Below are positions 21,907 through 31,339 of a stretch of DNA of 64,000 nucleotides, piece by piece. The position numbers and the translations under genes are program-made. How positions within the stretch are numbered: position 1 is the first letter of the stretch; each line of letters opens with the position of its first letter. The notes under the pieces are model-generated. The model searched no databases. It saw only the letters and a list, made by a program, of their open reading frames with translations, and was not told the DNA's origin. This stretch comes from Type-B symbiont of Plautia stali (GTDB taxonomy: Bacteria; Pseudomonadota; Gammaproteobacteria; Enterobacterales; Enterobacteriaceae), in assembly GCA_001485295.1 (NCBI GenBank), contig BBOA01000007.1, positions 1 to 64,000 on the forward strand, given 5' to 3'.

Positions 21907-22650
21907 CTCACCAGCGCGCCGGCGATAAAGCTGGGCCAGTGCAGCTTTTGCTGCCAGATCGCCAGATTCACTAGCAGACCGAGCGGCACGTACAATTGTT
22001 CATAATGCCCAGCGTGCCCGCGTCTATATACGTCGCGCCGTAGTTCCACATAAAGTAGTCCAGCACTGACGCCACCCCAGCCATACCAGAATGCCCCACT
22101 GCAACGAGATAGTCGGCAGCTTCGCAGGATTGCCCCAGAGAGACCAGGCGATAATCGCAATCAGCACCGCACCGAGGTAAAGCCAAGAAAATACGGTGGG
22201 CTGCGGCATCGGCCGGGTCTACTGCAGACGCTTATATCCGACCATGCCCACGGCAAAGCAGAGGTTGGCCAGCTGCACCAGCAGCTTGACTTTATCATAG
22301 CGAATAATCGCCGCACCTGCGACCGCCAGCAGCGCGCTGAAGGCGTAGCAGATGCGCAGCGATCAGGTCATAAATCAGGGTAACGTGGAGCGGCGTTATC
22401 ACGGGTAAACATCAGGAACTCTGATACGCTGAGATAGACATAGGCCTCAAAGCTAATCAGGTACATGATGCCCAGCTGCAGCACTCCCAACAGCATATAG
22501 AGCAGCAGCGTCGAGCGACAATAGCCACGCCAGCGCAGCAAGGGTAAAAACACCAGCGGCGCCAGCGCTAGACGCATTACGCATTAATACCTAGAACCAG
22601 GTGTCCACCTGCCCCGCCAGATATTCTCCAATAACGACGATACGCTTAGG
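21906..22650 (-). pseudogene. yigM: yigM, EamA-family transporter (broken)
   Basis: Remnant of the YigM inner membrane transporter (EamA/DMT type), which normally sits next to metR. Pieces in several frames: MRLALAPLVFLPLLRWRG (about 22577-22524), MYLISFEAYVYLSVSEFLMF, PQPTVFSWLYLGAVLIAIIA (about 22206-22147), IDAGTLGIMNN and VPLGLLVNLAIWQQKLHWP. A conserved Trp near 22592 is TAG. The 3' end is lost at the junction with the DUF1456 fragment; the 5' end is poorly defined. The hydrophobic character is still obvious. Confidence 0.8.
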
Positions 22651-22659
22651 AGGGTAGCT

Positions 22660-23345
22660 ATGCTGAGTATCTTTAAACCCGCGCCGCATCGGCCGAAGGT
22701 CGCGGAGGATTAGGTTGATCCTTTATATCGTCGTCTGCGCTGGCAGATCTTCTTCGGTATCTTTTTCGGCTACGCCGCATACTATCTGGTGCGTAAAAAC
22801 TTCGCGCGGGTGATGCTCTATCTGGTAAAGTAGGGCTTTTAGCGCGGCGACCTCAGCTTTGCGCTTTCTGGCATCTCGATTGCGTATGGCTTCTCTAAAT
22901 TCATTATGGCTCGGTGTCGGATCACTCGAATCCGCGCGTCTTTCTGCCCGCCGGGCTGATCCTCGACGCCGCGGTGATGCTCCTGATCGGCATGGCCTAG
23001 TTCAGCGACTGGAAATCGGTGCTCTATATGCCCGCCTTCGCCGCTATCGCCGTAAAGAGGTGAAGCACTTCACGCTCGTTAAGTCATCATGGGCCTATTT
23101 CCTCCACGAATAGGTCGGTATTCCCGGCACGCCACTGTGCGGCTGAATTATTCAAAGGGAATCGCGGCGCCACCGGAGTCTTCTTTATGACGCTGGTGAC
23201 TATCACCACGGTGGTGTACTGGCTGAATCCAGCGGGCAACCCTGGCGCCGAAGAAAGCGGCAGGCACCGCGGCGGGCTTTACCGGTCTGTTCGGCCATCT
23301 GGGCGGCTCGGTCGCAGCCAGCGCCATCGTCTACTATACCGTAGT
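22660..23345 (+). pseudogene. glpT: glpT, glycerol-3-phosphate transporter (broken, large deletions)
   Basis: Remnant of the GlpT antiporter of the major facilitator superfamily. A good Shine-Dalgarno sequence (AGGAGGG) precedes MLSIFKPAPHRPKVAED at 22660, then TAG. Further pieces: [90 protein letters not shown] and [14 protein letters not shown]. Only about half of the normal 450 codons remain because of two large internal deletions; a Trp codon is TAG at 22998-23000. The 3' end is fused to yigL. Confidence 0.9.
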
Positions 23346-23618
23346 TCGCCTTCCGCGTTGCGCGCGCCGTTCGAGGTAATCATGTAGGTGAGGATGCCTA
23401 GCTTATTGCGCATCTGTCCGAGATCAATATAGTGACGTCCGGTGGCGAAGACAAAATGGATATCGCGCGCCACTAGCTGTATAGTGACGTCCGGTGGCGA
23501 AGACAAAATGGATATCGCGCGCCACTAGCTGTTGCAGAACTTCGTGGGCGTAAGGCGTCAGGCGATACTCGGGAGAGAGCAGTGTGCCATCCAGATCGGA
23601 TGCGACAATTTGAAACAT
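23346..23618 (-). pseudogene. yigL: yigL, HAD-family phosphatase, 5' fragment
   Basis: Only the N-terminal part of the YigL sugar/pyridoxal phosphate phosphatase remains: MFQIVASDLDGTLLSPEYRL with the HAD motif I DxD at 23618 onwards, then VARDIHFVFATGRHY. A 52-base tandem duplication then breaks the frame, and [20 protein letters not shown] follows before the sequence runs into glpT. More than three quarters of the gene is missing. Confidence 0.85.
23428..23531. repeat. 52-base direct tandem duplication inside yigL
   Basis: Two adjacent identical 52-base copies (23428-23479 and 23480-23531), beginning TATAGTGACGTCCGG. The unit length is not a multiple of three, so the duplication itself shifts the yigL frame. 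The identity of the copies suggests a recent event. Confidence 0.95.
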
Positions 23619-23669
23619 GAAAACCTCAGATATTGTTTTAGGCTGAAGCTGGTAAGATAAGAATTAGAA

Positions 23670-24535
23670 TCAAGGGTGCGCCTCAAAAAAATCGACCAGC
23701 GCTGTCAGCGCCTCGGCGCGTATCGCATCTTTTTCAAACAGAATCTCATGGCGCGCCTCTTTAATCACCCGCGCATCGCAGTGATGGCCCGCCAGCGCCA
23801 TCGCGGCGCAGAAGAGATTCTGCGAACGGTTATCCACCACGCAATCGTCGCTTGCCTGCAGCAGCAGGGCAGCAGGATCGGGGTGGTGATGGTGTTGGCC
23901 AGACTCAGGATATTACGCCCGGCGTGGATGCCTTCGCGCACCCAGTGAAGTGAGTAGCCGTTGCGCATCGCCGGGCGCTTTTCCGCCCAGTCGAGAATAC
24001 GGTTCGCCAGAAACGCGGGCATCAGCAGCGCAATACCAAACATCGGCGCTACCAGCGTCACGGCGTGAAACGCCTGCGGCTGACGCGCCAGAAACAGCGT
24101 CAAGATCGCGCCGCCCATTGAGTGCGCCAGCGCATAGCGCTGCTGATAGTGGCCGTTGACGCTCTCTTTCAGGTAGAGCGTCTCCATATCGTCCACATAG
24201 TGCATGAACTCCGAAACGTAGCCGCGATGCGTATCCTGCAGCAGGCGATCGGAACACCCCTAGCCGCGATGATCGAGGATGACGATGTCAAAGCCGCAGT
24301 GAAACAGGTCATACGCCAGCTCGGGATATTTGACGCAGCTTTCGATACGTCCGGTTACGAAAGAATAACGCGCTTATGTGGCGGCGCGGTGAACCCGCAC
24401 ATAGCGCAGCGTGACGTTTTCCATACTAATGAATTCACGCTCTTTGCGAAACTGCCAGAAGTCTAGCAGCGGTCCGTGCGCAAAAGCGGCGAAGGCTTTT
24501 TCCCGTTTGAGCTAGCTCGCTTTATGTCGTTCCAT
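23670..24535 (-). pseudogene. pldB: pldB, lysophospholipase L2 (broken)
   Basis: Remnant of the alpha/beta hydrolase lysophospholipase L2. It starts MERHKAS at 24535, then TAG. Further pieces: ESCVKYPELAYDLFHCGFD, ILDHRG, the nucleophile elbow ALAHSMGGAILTLFLA (about 24125-24080), VAPMFGIALLMPAFLANRIL and near the end HEILFEKDAIRAEALTALVD before the TGA at 23670-23672. Several frameshifts and an internal deletion (about 23880-23960) are present. The neighbouring yigL is the usual partner. Confidence 0.9.
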
Positions 24536-24650
24536 CCATCCCCCTGCAGACGCGCGACAGAAGCGTAACGGGCCGCGCATGCAGCCCGTAGCTTCGCGCT
24601 TGTTTCTGGCGTATTGTGTCATATTTCTACCCAGATAGAGAGCGCAACCC

Positions 24651-25272
24651 ATGACCACTGAATGGTGGCTGTCCTACCTTCTTACCACCACTATCCTTAG
24701 CCTGTCCCACTATCCTTAGCCTGTCGCCCGGTTCCGGCTAACACCATGAGCACCGACATCAGCCACGGCTATCGCGGTGCGGTAGCCTCTATCAGCGGTT
24801 TACAGCTGGGCCTCACTATTCATATCGTGCTGGTAGGTGTTGGAATGGGCGCGCTTTTTTCACAGTCGCTGCTGGCGTTCGAGATCCTGAAATGGCCGGG
24901 CGCCGCCTATCTGGTGTTGCTCGGCATTCAGCAGTGGCGCTCTGCGAGCGCGATCGATCTGGACGCTGTCTCAAAGGCGATGCCGCGTCGTCGTCTGTTC
25001 AAGCGCGCGCCGCTGGTGAATTTCACCAATCCGGGAAGCATCGTGTTTCTCGCCACGCTGTTTCTGCAGTTCATTCTGCCGCATCAGCCGCAGGCGATGC
25101 AGTACCTAGTACTCGGCGCCACCACCATTTTCGTCGATATCATCGTGATTATTGGCTACACCACGCTGGCCACGCGTATTGCGTAAAGCAGATGAAGCTG
25201 CTGAACTGTATCTTTCGGGGGTTATTTATGGCGGTCGGCGCGCTACTGGCAAGCGCCAAGAAGATTGCCTAA
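24651..25272 (+). pseudogene. rhtB: rhtB, homoserine/homoserine lactone exporter (broken)
   Basis: Remnant of the RhtB LysE-family exporter. It starts [19 protein letters not shown], then a 19-base tandem duplication (24688-24725) shifts the frame inside the conserved SPGSGA motif. The middle is open and well preserved ([58 protein letters not shown]). A small deletion and frameshift near 25185 precede the end KQMKLLNCIFRGLFM. A downstream ATG at 24746 could start a truncated product lacking the first membrane segment, which is unlikely to work. Confidence 0.87.
24688..24725. repeat. 19-base direct tandem duplication inside rhtB
   Basis: CCACTATCCTTAGCCTGTC occurs twice in a row (24688-24706, 24707-24725). 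The extra 19 bases shift the rhtB frame. Confidence 0.95.
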
Positions 25273-25322
25273 AGATAGCACTGATGTTTAAAGCCGTCGG
25301 GCGGCGCAGTTAGATTGCGCGC

Positions 25323-25377
25323 GGGCAGCGCGCAGTCGCCGCAGTGTACATTTAGTACGTGACGACGAGCACTGCCC
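25323..25377. repeat. Intergenic palindrome, possible REP-like element
   Basis: In the gap between the convergent rhtB and rhtC remnants a long imperfect dyad runs from GGGCAG to CTGCCC, with inner arms GTAC around ATTTA. Size, position between convergent genes and imperfect pairing resemble enteric intergenic palindromic repeats. No second copy was noticed in this window, so a family cannot be shown. Confidence 0.45.
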
Positions 25378-25405
25378 AACCGCAAATTGGCAAGTAAGCT
25401 AGGCT

Positions 25406-25957
25406 CTAACGCGAAATGATCAGGTGAATACCGAAACCGGCGAAAAGCACGCCTGCCACGCCATCCACCTATTTCGCCGCGCGCTGATACTTATACCGCA
25501 TCCACGGCAGCGCGAAGATCGCCGCCACCAGCGTAAACCACGCGAAGGTCTCGCCGACGCTCAGCAGAAACAGACCCCAGCGCTCCAGCGCGCCGACGTC
25601 GTTGTCGATGAACAGCGAGAAGACGCTGCCGAAATAGATAATCGCTTTCGGTTTCGACAGGTTGGTGAGAAAACCTTTAAAAAAGCTTTTGCTCTTTTTC
25701 GGCAGCTCGACCACCGGCGCGTCCTGTACTGCCTGCTTATGATGCTGACGCGCCGAGCCGAGCAGCTGCCAGACCATTCCGCCGCCGACCATAATGATCT
25801 GATGCAGCCACGCCATCTTCTCCAAGATCAGCTGCACCCCTATCATCGCCTCTTTGCGCGAGCGGCTGGCAGCGGTTTGCGACGCAAAGAAGTCCGGGCC
25901 GGGATTCATCAGCGCGACCAGATGCACCAGTGAGACCGTAGCGAATAACATCAGCAT
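25406..25957 (-). pseudogene. rhtC: rhtC, threonine exporter (broken)
   Basis: Remnant of the RhtC LysE-family threonine exporter. It starts MLMLFATVSLVHLVALMNPG at 25957. About 20 residues of a membrane segment after EAMIGVQ are missing, giving a product of about 162 residues that ends at TAG (25469-25471) where the family has Trp. The ancestral tail continues in frame after it (VDGVAGVLFAGFGIHLIISR) to the old stop at 25406. Loss of a helix plus the amber codon makes activity unlikely, although the 162-residue frame is otherwise open. Confidence 0.8.
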
Positions 25958-25969
25958 GTGTAGTGTTTT

Positions 25970-27799
25970 TTACTCTTCATAATCAAGGTGCTCTTTGATC
26001 ATCACCAAGAAAGGTTTGGCAAAGCGCTCCAGTTTGCGGTGGCCGACGCCGTTGACGCTCAGCATCTCCGACGCCGTCACCGGCATCTGCTCCGCCATCT
26101 CAATCAGCGTGGCGTCGTTAAACACCACGTAAGGCGGAATATTCTCTTCGTCGGCAATCGCTTTACGCAGCTTACGCAGCTTGGCGAACAGTTTGCGATC
26201 GTAGTTGCCGCCATGGATTTTCGGCGAGCTACTGCTTTTCGGCTTCGCCGCGTTAAGGCGCGGCACCGCCAGCGTCAGCGGCATTTCGCCGCGCAGCACC
26301 GGACGCGCCGCTTCCGTCAGCTGCAGTGCCGAGTACATGGCGACATTCTGCGTCACCAGTCCAAGGTGGATTAGCTGACGCAGCACGCTGACCCAATGCT
26401 CGTGGCTCTGCTCGCGGCCGATGCCGTAGACCGGCAGTTTGTCATGGCCCTGATCGCGGATACGCTGGTTTTTGGCGCCGCGCAGCACCTCAACCACATA
26501 GCCCATGCCGAAACGCTGCCCAACGCGATAGATGCTGGAGAGCGCTTTCTGCGCCTCCACTAGGCCGTCGTAGCGCTTCGGCGGATCTAGGCAGATATCG
26601 CAGTTGTCGCACGGCTGCTGGCGGCTTTCGCCGAAGTAGTTCAGCAGCACTAGACGACGGCAGGTCTGCGCCTCGGCGAACGCGCCCATGGCGTTAAGCT
26701 TATGGCGCTCGATATCCTGCAGCGAACCGGGCGCTTTCTCTTCCAGACATTTGCGCAACCACGCCATATCCGCCGGATCGTAGAGCATCATCGCTTCGGC
26801 TGGCAGGCCGTCGCGTCCGGCGCGGCCGGTCTCCTGATAGTAGGATTCGATATTGCGCGGAATGTCGAAGTGCACCACGAAGCGCACATTGGGCTTGTTG
26901 ATGCCCATGCCGAACGCCACCGTCGCCACCACGATCTGCAGGTCGGCGCGCTGGAAGGCTTCCTGCACACGAGCGCGCTGCGGGCTGTCGATACCGGCGT
27001 GATAGGCGCCGACGCTCAGTCCGCGGCTTTGCAGCCGCGCGGCGGTGTCTTCCACCTTAACGCGGCTGTTGCAGTAGATAATGCCGCTTTTGCCGCGCTG
27101 ATCTTGAACGTAGCGCAGCAGCTGCTCCGTGGGCTTGAACTTCTCCACCAGCGTATAGCGAATATTAGGGCGATCGAAGCTGCTGATCTGGATCAGCGGA
27201 TCCTGCATATGCAGCAGATGCGCGATATCGTTACGCGTGGTTTCGTCGGCGGTGGCAGTTAGAGCCATCACGGGCAGCTGCGGGAACCGCTGACGCAGCT
27301 GGCCCAGCGCGCTATATTCGGAACGGAAGTCGTGACCCCACTGCGAAATACAGTGCGCTTCGTCGACCGCTAGCATCGCCGGCTGCCAGTGCGCCAGAGT
27401 GTCGAGGAAGTTATCCATCATCAGACGCTCAGGCGCGATATAGAGCAGCTTCACGCGCCCGGTGCGACAGTCCGCCATCACCTGCTGCTGCTGCTCTCGC
27501 GTCATGGTGGAATTGAGGCACGCCGCCACCACGCCGTTCGCCAGCAGCTGATCCACCTGATCTTTCATTAGGGAGATCAGCGGCGACACCACCAGCGTCA
27601 GTCCTTCTTGTACTAGCGCCGGGATCTGATAACAGAGCGATTTACCGCCCCCGGTGGGCATGACGACCATACAATCCCGTCCGCTCAGCGCCGCATTGAT
27701 AATGGTTTGCTGACCAGGACGAAAATGCTGATAGCCGAAGGTATCTTGCAATACCTGCTGCGCCAGCGATTCCTGATTATGTAATGCCAAGATTGCCAC
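25970..27799 (-). CDS. recQ: ATP-dependent DNA helicase RecQ
   Basis: 3'-5' superfamily 2 helicase of the RecF recombination pathway. Intact 609 residues, the standard length. Walker [18 protein letters not shown] (about 48-64), DEAH box [16 protein letters not shown] (about 144-159), motif [18 protein letters not shown] (about 322-337). The RQC zinc cysteines are [13 protein letters not shown] then CDNCDIC (about 380-403). The HRDC domain occupies the last 80 residues. It follows the dead rhtC as in other enterics. Its retention contrasts with the loss of rep. Confidence 0.97.
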   Translation of the reverse strand: MAILALHNQESLAQQVLQDTFGYQHFRPGQQTIINAALSGRDCMVVMPTGGGKSLCYQIPALVQEGLTLVVSPLISLMKDQVDQLLANGVVAACLNSTMTREQQQQVMADCRTGRVKLLYIAPERLMMDNFLDTLAHWQPAMLAVDEAHCISQWGHDFRSEYSALGQLRQRFPQLPVMALTATADETTRNDIAHLLHMQDPLIQISSFDRPNIRYTLVEKFKPTEQLLRYVQDQRGKSGIIYCNSRVKVEDTAARLQSRGLSVGAYHAGIDSPQRARVQEAFQRADLQIVVATVAFGMGINKPNVRFVVHFDIPRNIESYYQETGRAGRDGLPAEAMMLYDPADMAWLRKCLEEKAPGSLQDIERHKLNAMGAFAEAQTCRRLVLLNYFGESRQQPCDNCDICLDPPKRYDGLVEAQKALSSIYRVGQRFGMGYVVEVLRGAKNQRIRDQGHDKLPVYGIGREQSHEHWVSVLRQLIHLGLVTQNVAMYSALQLTEAARPVLRGEMPLTLAVPRLNAAKPKSSSSPKIHGGNYDRKLFAKLRKLRKAIADEENIPPYVVFNDATLIEMAEQMPVTASEMLSVNGVGHRKLERFAKPFLVMIKEHLDYEE

Positions 27800-27824
27800 T
27801 ATATTCCTGTTGTTTTCCGGAGAG

Positions 27825-28615
27825 TCAGAACAGATCGTTTAGCATCACGCCGACACGCTTCTGGCGATGGTTATAGTCGATAAGCGACTCGTTATAAAAG
27901 AAAAGAAACGAACGTGTTCGCTGATCGGATAGCTCCAGCCCAGCGGCGCGCCGCCGAAATCGGTACTCCAGTTGTAGTTGCCTTCCACCCACGCTGAAGA
28001 TATTCTCGCCTGCGATATAACCCAGCTTCAGGCGGTAGTGGCCCATATATCTGGTGATGTCCGGGTTATCTTCTTTGCTGTCCGGGTTCCAGCTGCGCGA
28101 GGTCGGATCACTACGGCCGTAGGATGATGGTTAAAGCCTACTTCCACATCGCGCAACGTCCAGCCGGCGAAGTCGTAATCCGTCGCCCGGCCAAAGAACA
28201 GCTGCAGCTCGTAGTTGGTTTCGCGGAACGGGGATGACTCGCCGCGGTTCGACAGCTGCCACCAAGAGCGCTGTGTGTAGGAAGCGGCCCGCACGGAGTT
28301 GTCTCCCAGAATACCGCGTCACAGCGTAAATGCCAGACTGAGCTGAAATTTCACCTCATCATCTTTACGCGCGTTGTTTGCCCAGTTATAGGAAGAGATC
28401 GCCTCTCTGTTCATGTCGCTGGTATAGGTATAAAGCAGATAGTTGTTCTCATACGGGTAGAGCACAAATGGGTTGTCGTGCTTCTCCAGCAGGTTGGCGA
28501 TTATACTGCCGCGCCCCTGAGGGGTGTCGCGGACATCTTTAACGGTGACTTTCTCTGCCTGCGCCAGTGCAGGGAGTAACAGGGCGGCTGCTAACAAGGC
28601 GCGATGCTTGCGCAT
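27825..28615 (-). pseudogene. pldA: pldA, outer membrane phospholipase A (broken)
   Basis: Remnant of OMPLA. A start with a signal peptide (MRKHRALLAAALLLPALAQA) at 28615 leads into RGSIIANLLEKHDNPFVLYP. A Trp codon at about 28320 reads TGA, then SSPFRETNYELQLFFG and GWTLRDVEVGFNHH. The catalytic His is just visible, but the frame shifts where the catalytic Ser should follow. The end ([17 protein letters not shown]) is recognisable. Loss of this envelope-lipid enzyme matches the loss of pldB. Confidence 0.92.
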
Positions 28616-28799
28616 AACATTCTCCGGTGAAGGCTTGTGTGTCAATTAATGGGGGAGTCATAAAAAGGAGGCCATTCTGCACGCAAAAGTCGGTGAAGAC
28701 GAGCAGCGCTGATTTCTGAAACTGGAAAACCCCTCGCGCTCGGCTTAGAATACACAATTCTTTAACATTCCACGCCGCTCAGGCCGTGTTTGCAGGATA

Positions 28800-29281
28800 A
28801 TAGTTACGTCTTCAACGCTGCTGTCTCAGCAAGATGCTCGCCGGATGGTGGGCGAAATCTTTGTTTATCATATGCCGTTTAATCAGGCGCTCGGCCTAGA
28901 GCTGGATCGGATGGAGAGCGACTACGCTGAAATCAGCTTCGCCAACAAAACCATGCTGGTCGGCAACGCCACACAGTAGATCCTAGACGGCGGCGTGATC
29001 GCCTCGGTGCTGGACGTCGTCGCCGGCATGGTCTGCGTCAGCAACGCGCTGACGCGCGCGGAGAAGCATCAGCGAGGAGCTGTGCCAGCGCCTGTCGCGC
29101 ATGGGCACCATCGATATGCGCGTCGACTATATCTGTGCGGCCCGGCCGCGGCGAGCGATTTACCGCCACCAGCAGCCTGCTGCGAGCCGGAAATAAAGTG
29201 GCGGTGGCGCCGCACGTCGAGCTGCATAACCAGCAGGGCGAATATATTGCCACGACGACGGCGACCTATTTGATTGGTTAA
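28800..29281 (+). pseudogene. yigI: yigI, hotdog-fold thioesterase family protein (broken)
   Basis: Remnant of YigI. The inferred start codon is ATA at 28800, followed by SSTLLSQQDARRMVGEIFVY, HMPFNQALGLELDRM, a TAG at about 28977, then [19 protein letters not shown], a frameshift near 29065, [11 protein letters not shown] and [18 protein letters not shown]. It ends at TAA (29279-29281). Divergent from pldA, the usual arrangement. The 184-base gap to pldA holds nothing I can identify. Confidence 0.88.
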
Positions 29282-29324
29282 TCGCGAACGGCGTGCAAGA
29301 ATCGACTTTTTTGGGGCGCTTTTT

Positions 29325-29939
29325 ATGGACACGCAACAGACTCGCTAGGGCATTGGCTTCGCGCTCGACGCCTACTTTATCTGGGGCATTGCCCTGGCCT
29401 ACTTCAAGCTGGTGAAAACCGTTCCGCCGGCAAAAAGACCCATCGCGTCATCTAGTCAGCGCTCTTTATGCTGATGCTGATCAGCCTCTAAGCCGCAGCT
29501 GGGCACAGGTGCGCAGCGTGCTGGCGTAGCCGAAAAAGGTGCTGCTACTGGCGCTGGGCTTCGCCTTTTACGGGCTGGTGCGTAGATTCAGGTCAATGCG
29601 CAGAGAGGTATGCTGATTGAAACGCTGTAGCTGTTTCCGCGGGCAGCGATCTATCTGTTCAGCGTCGCCGATACGCCGACCAGTCGCCTGAACGCCAATC
29701 CGCTCAGTCCGAACCTGAAGCTGGTGGCGGCAGGAATCCTGACGACGATCCCGCTAATGCTGTTTGCCGCTGCCTGTACGCCGCTGCGTCTCTCTACCTT
29801 CAGCTTTTTCTAATATCTCAGCCCGACGCTGATGTTCCTGCTGGCGGTGCTGTTTTACGGCGAGACCATCACGCCCGACAAGATGGTGACGTTAGCGTTT
29901 ATCTGGCTAGCGCTGGCAGTCAACGCGTTCAAAAGCTAA
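29325..29939 (+). pseudogene. rarD: rarD, EamA-family transporter (broken)
   Basis: Remnant of the RarD transporter. MDTQQTR is followed by TAG at codon 8 (29346-29348), where the family has Gln; CAG in a CCAGG context would give exactly this change. Further pieces are YFIWGIALAYFKLV, LALGFAFYGLVR, VAAGILTTIPLMLFAAA and FLLAVLFYGETITPDKMVT. Large internal deletions leave about two thirds of the normal length. It follows yigI as in other enterics. Confidence 0.88.
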
Positions 29940-29963
29940 AACGCGAGTGACACGAAGTAACGG

Positions 29964-29987
29964 GCGTACCTCATGAATGAGGTACGC
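29964..29987. terminator. Hairpin between rarD remnant and corA
   Basis: GCGTACCTCA-TGAA-TGAGGTACGC is a perfect 10-base-pair stem with a GNRA-like loop, in the gap between convergent rarD and corA. There is no T run on either side, so a terminator role is only inferred from its position. Confidence 0.45.
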
Positions 29988-30087
29988 ATCTGCGCGGGCC
30001 GAGCTGGTAGGAATGCCGTTTTTGCGTCTTTGCGATCGGTCCTTGTCATTCGCGTAGGCTCCGGACTCCCCATCCGCTGATGAACGA

Positions 30088-31041
30088 TTACAGCCAGTTC
30101 TTTCGCTTAAAGTAGAGATAAGGCGCTAGACCGGCAAGGATCATCAGACCAATCGCCGACGGATAACCAAAGCTCCACTTCAGCTCCGGCATAAACTCGA
30201 AGTTCATCCCATAGCTGGACGCCACCAGCGTCGGTGGCAGAAACACCACCGACACCACCGAGAAGATCTTGATAATGCGGTTCTGCTCGATGTTGATAAA
30301 ACCCATCGCCGCCTGCATCAGGAAGTTGACCTTCTGGAACAGCGATTCGTTATGTGGCAGCAGCGACTCGATATCGCGCAGGATCTCGCGCGCCTGCTCC
30401 AGCTGATTGTTTGGCAGACGCGCCTTGCGCACCAAGAAATTAAGCGCACGCTGGGTATCCATCAGACAGAGCCGTACCTTCCAGCCGATATCTTCCAGCT
30501 CGGCGAGACGCGACAGCGCTTGGTCATACTCCTCGCCCTGCTGCCCTTCCATAATCACGCGGCTGAGCTTCTCCAGCGCGCTATAGATATTCTCGATCTC
30601 ATCCGCCAGCTGCTCGATTTTGGTCTCGAACAAATCCAGCAGCAGCTCAAAGGCGTTGCCGTCGATCAGCGTCTGGTTGCGGGCGCGCATGCGGTAAAGG
30701 CGAAACGCCGGCAGCTCGCGCTCGCGCAACGTATAGAGACGCCCTTCGCGGATGGTGAAGGCCACGGTGGAGTTACCAGCGTGATCTTCCGCATCTTCAT
30801 AAAAGAAAAAAGAGTGGATATGCAGCCCGTCTTCATCTTCGAAGAAACGCGCCGAAGCTTCGATATCCTCCAGCTCGGGACGCGTCGCTAGGCTCTGCCC
30901 AAGCTCGCTCTGCACACGATCGCGCTCGCCCTCTTCCGGCTCGATCAGATCGACCCAAACGGAGGTGGTTAGTTTGTCGTTTTGGTCTTCCAGCTCCAGA
31001 CGCGTCAGGCGTCTGCGATCCAGTTTAAATGCGCTCAGCAT
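30088..31041 (-). CDS. corA: Magnesium/cobalt channel CorA
   Basis: Pentameric Mg2+ channel of the inner membrane. Intact 317 residues from ATG at 31041 ([16 protein letters not shown]); an ATG 15 bases upstream is possible but not conserved. A large cytoplasmic domain ([20 protein letters not shown], about 50-69) leads to two C-terminal membrane helices with the signature [13 protein letters not shown] between them (about 282-294) and the basic end YFKRKNWL. A leader of about 300 bases with a strong hairpin precedes it. Confidence 0.97.
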   Translation of the reverse strand: MLSAFKLDRRRLTRLELEDQNDKLTTSVWVDLIEPEEGERDRVQSELGQSLATRPELEDIEASARFFEDEDGLHIHSFFFYEDAEDHAGNSTVAFTIREGRLYTLRERELPAFRLYRMRARNQTLIDGNAFELLLDLFETKIEQLADEIENIYSALEKLSRVIMEGQQGEEYDQALSRLAELEDIGWKVRLCLMDTQRALNFLVRKARLPNNQLEQAREILRDIESLLPHNESLFQKVNFLMQAAMGFINIEQNRIIKIFSVVSVVFLPPTLVASSYGMNFEFMPELKWSFGYPSAIGLMILAGLAPYLYFKRKNWL

Positions 31042-31339
31042 AGCAATACTCCCCATTGCAGACTAAACCGCAGGCCGATCGGCCACGGCAAACGCCTGAA
31101 CACGGAAACGCTCGTTAACGCTCGTTCAAAAGGTGAATCAGTGCTGACTCATGCGACGGGAGAAAAAAAGGAGGTCGCTGATAACCGCTAAGGTTACCAG
31201 CAAAAAGAGGTAACCTTAGATGTTATTCCTGATAACCAAGTGATTGAGCCAGCATCGACTGGGCGTGTCCAAGACATTGTCCTCTCTTGATAATAGTGCG
31301 CGCATGTTACGCTGAGTCGAAAAAGTCGTCAACCGGTGA
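31042..31339 (-). promoter_or_regulatory. corA leader/intergenic region with strong hairpin
   Basis: No gene is seen in this 298-base gap between uvrD and corA. It contains an inverted repeat CTAAGGTTACC (31188-31198) / GGTAACCTTAG (31209-31219) with a 10-base loop, and a 10-base tandem duplication AACGCTCGTT (31107-31126). The hairpin lacks a following T run on the minus strand, so it may be an mRNA leader structure. corA of Salmonella is known to have a regulatory leader; equivalence here is not shown. Confidence 0.5.
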
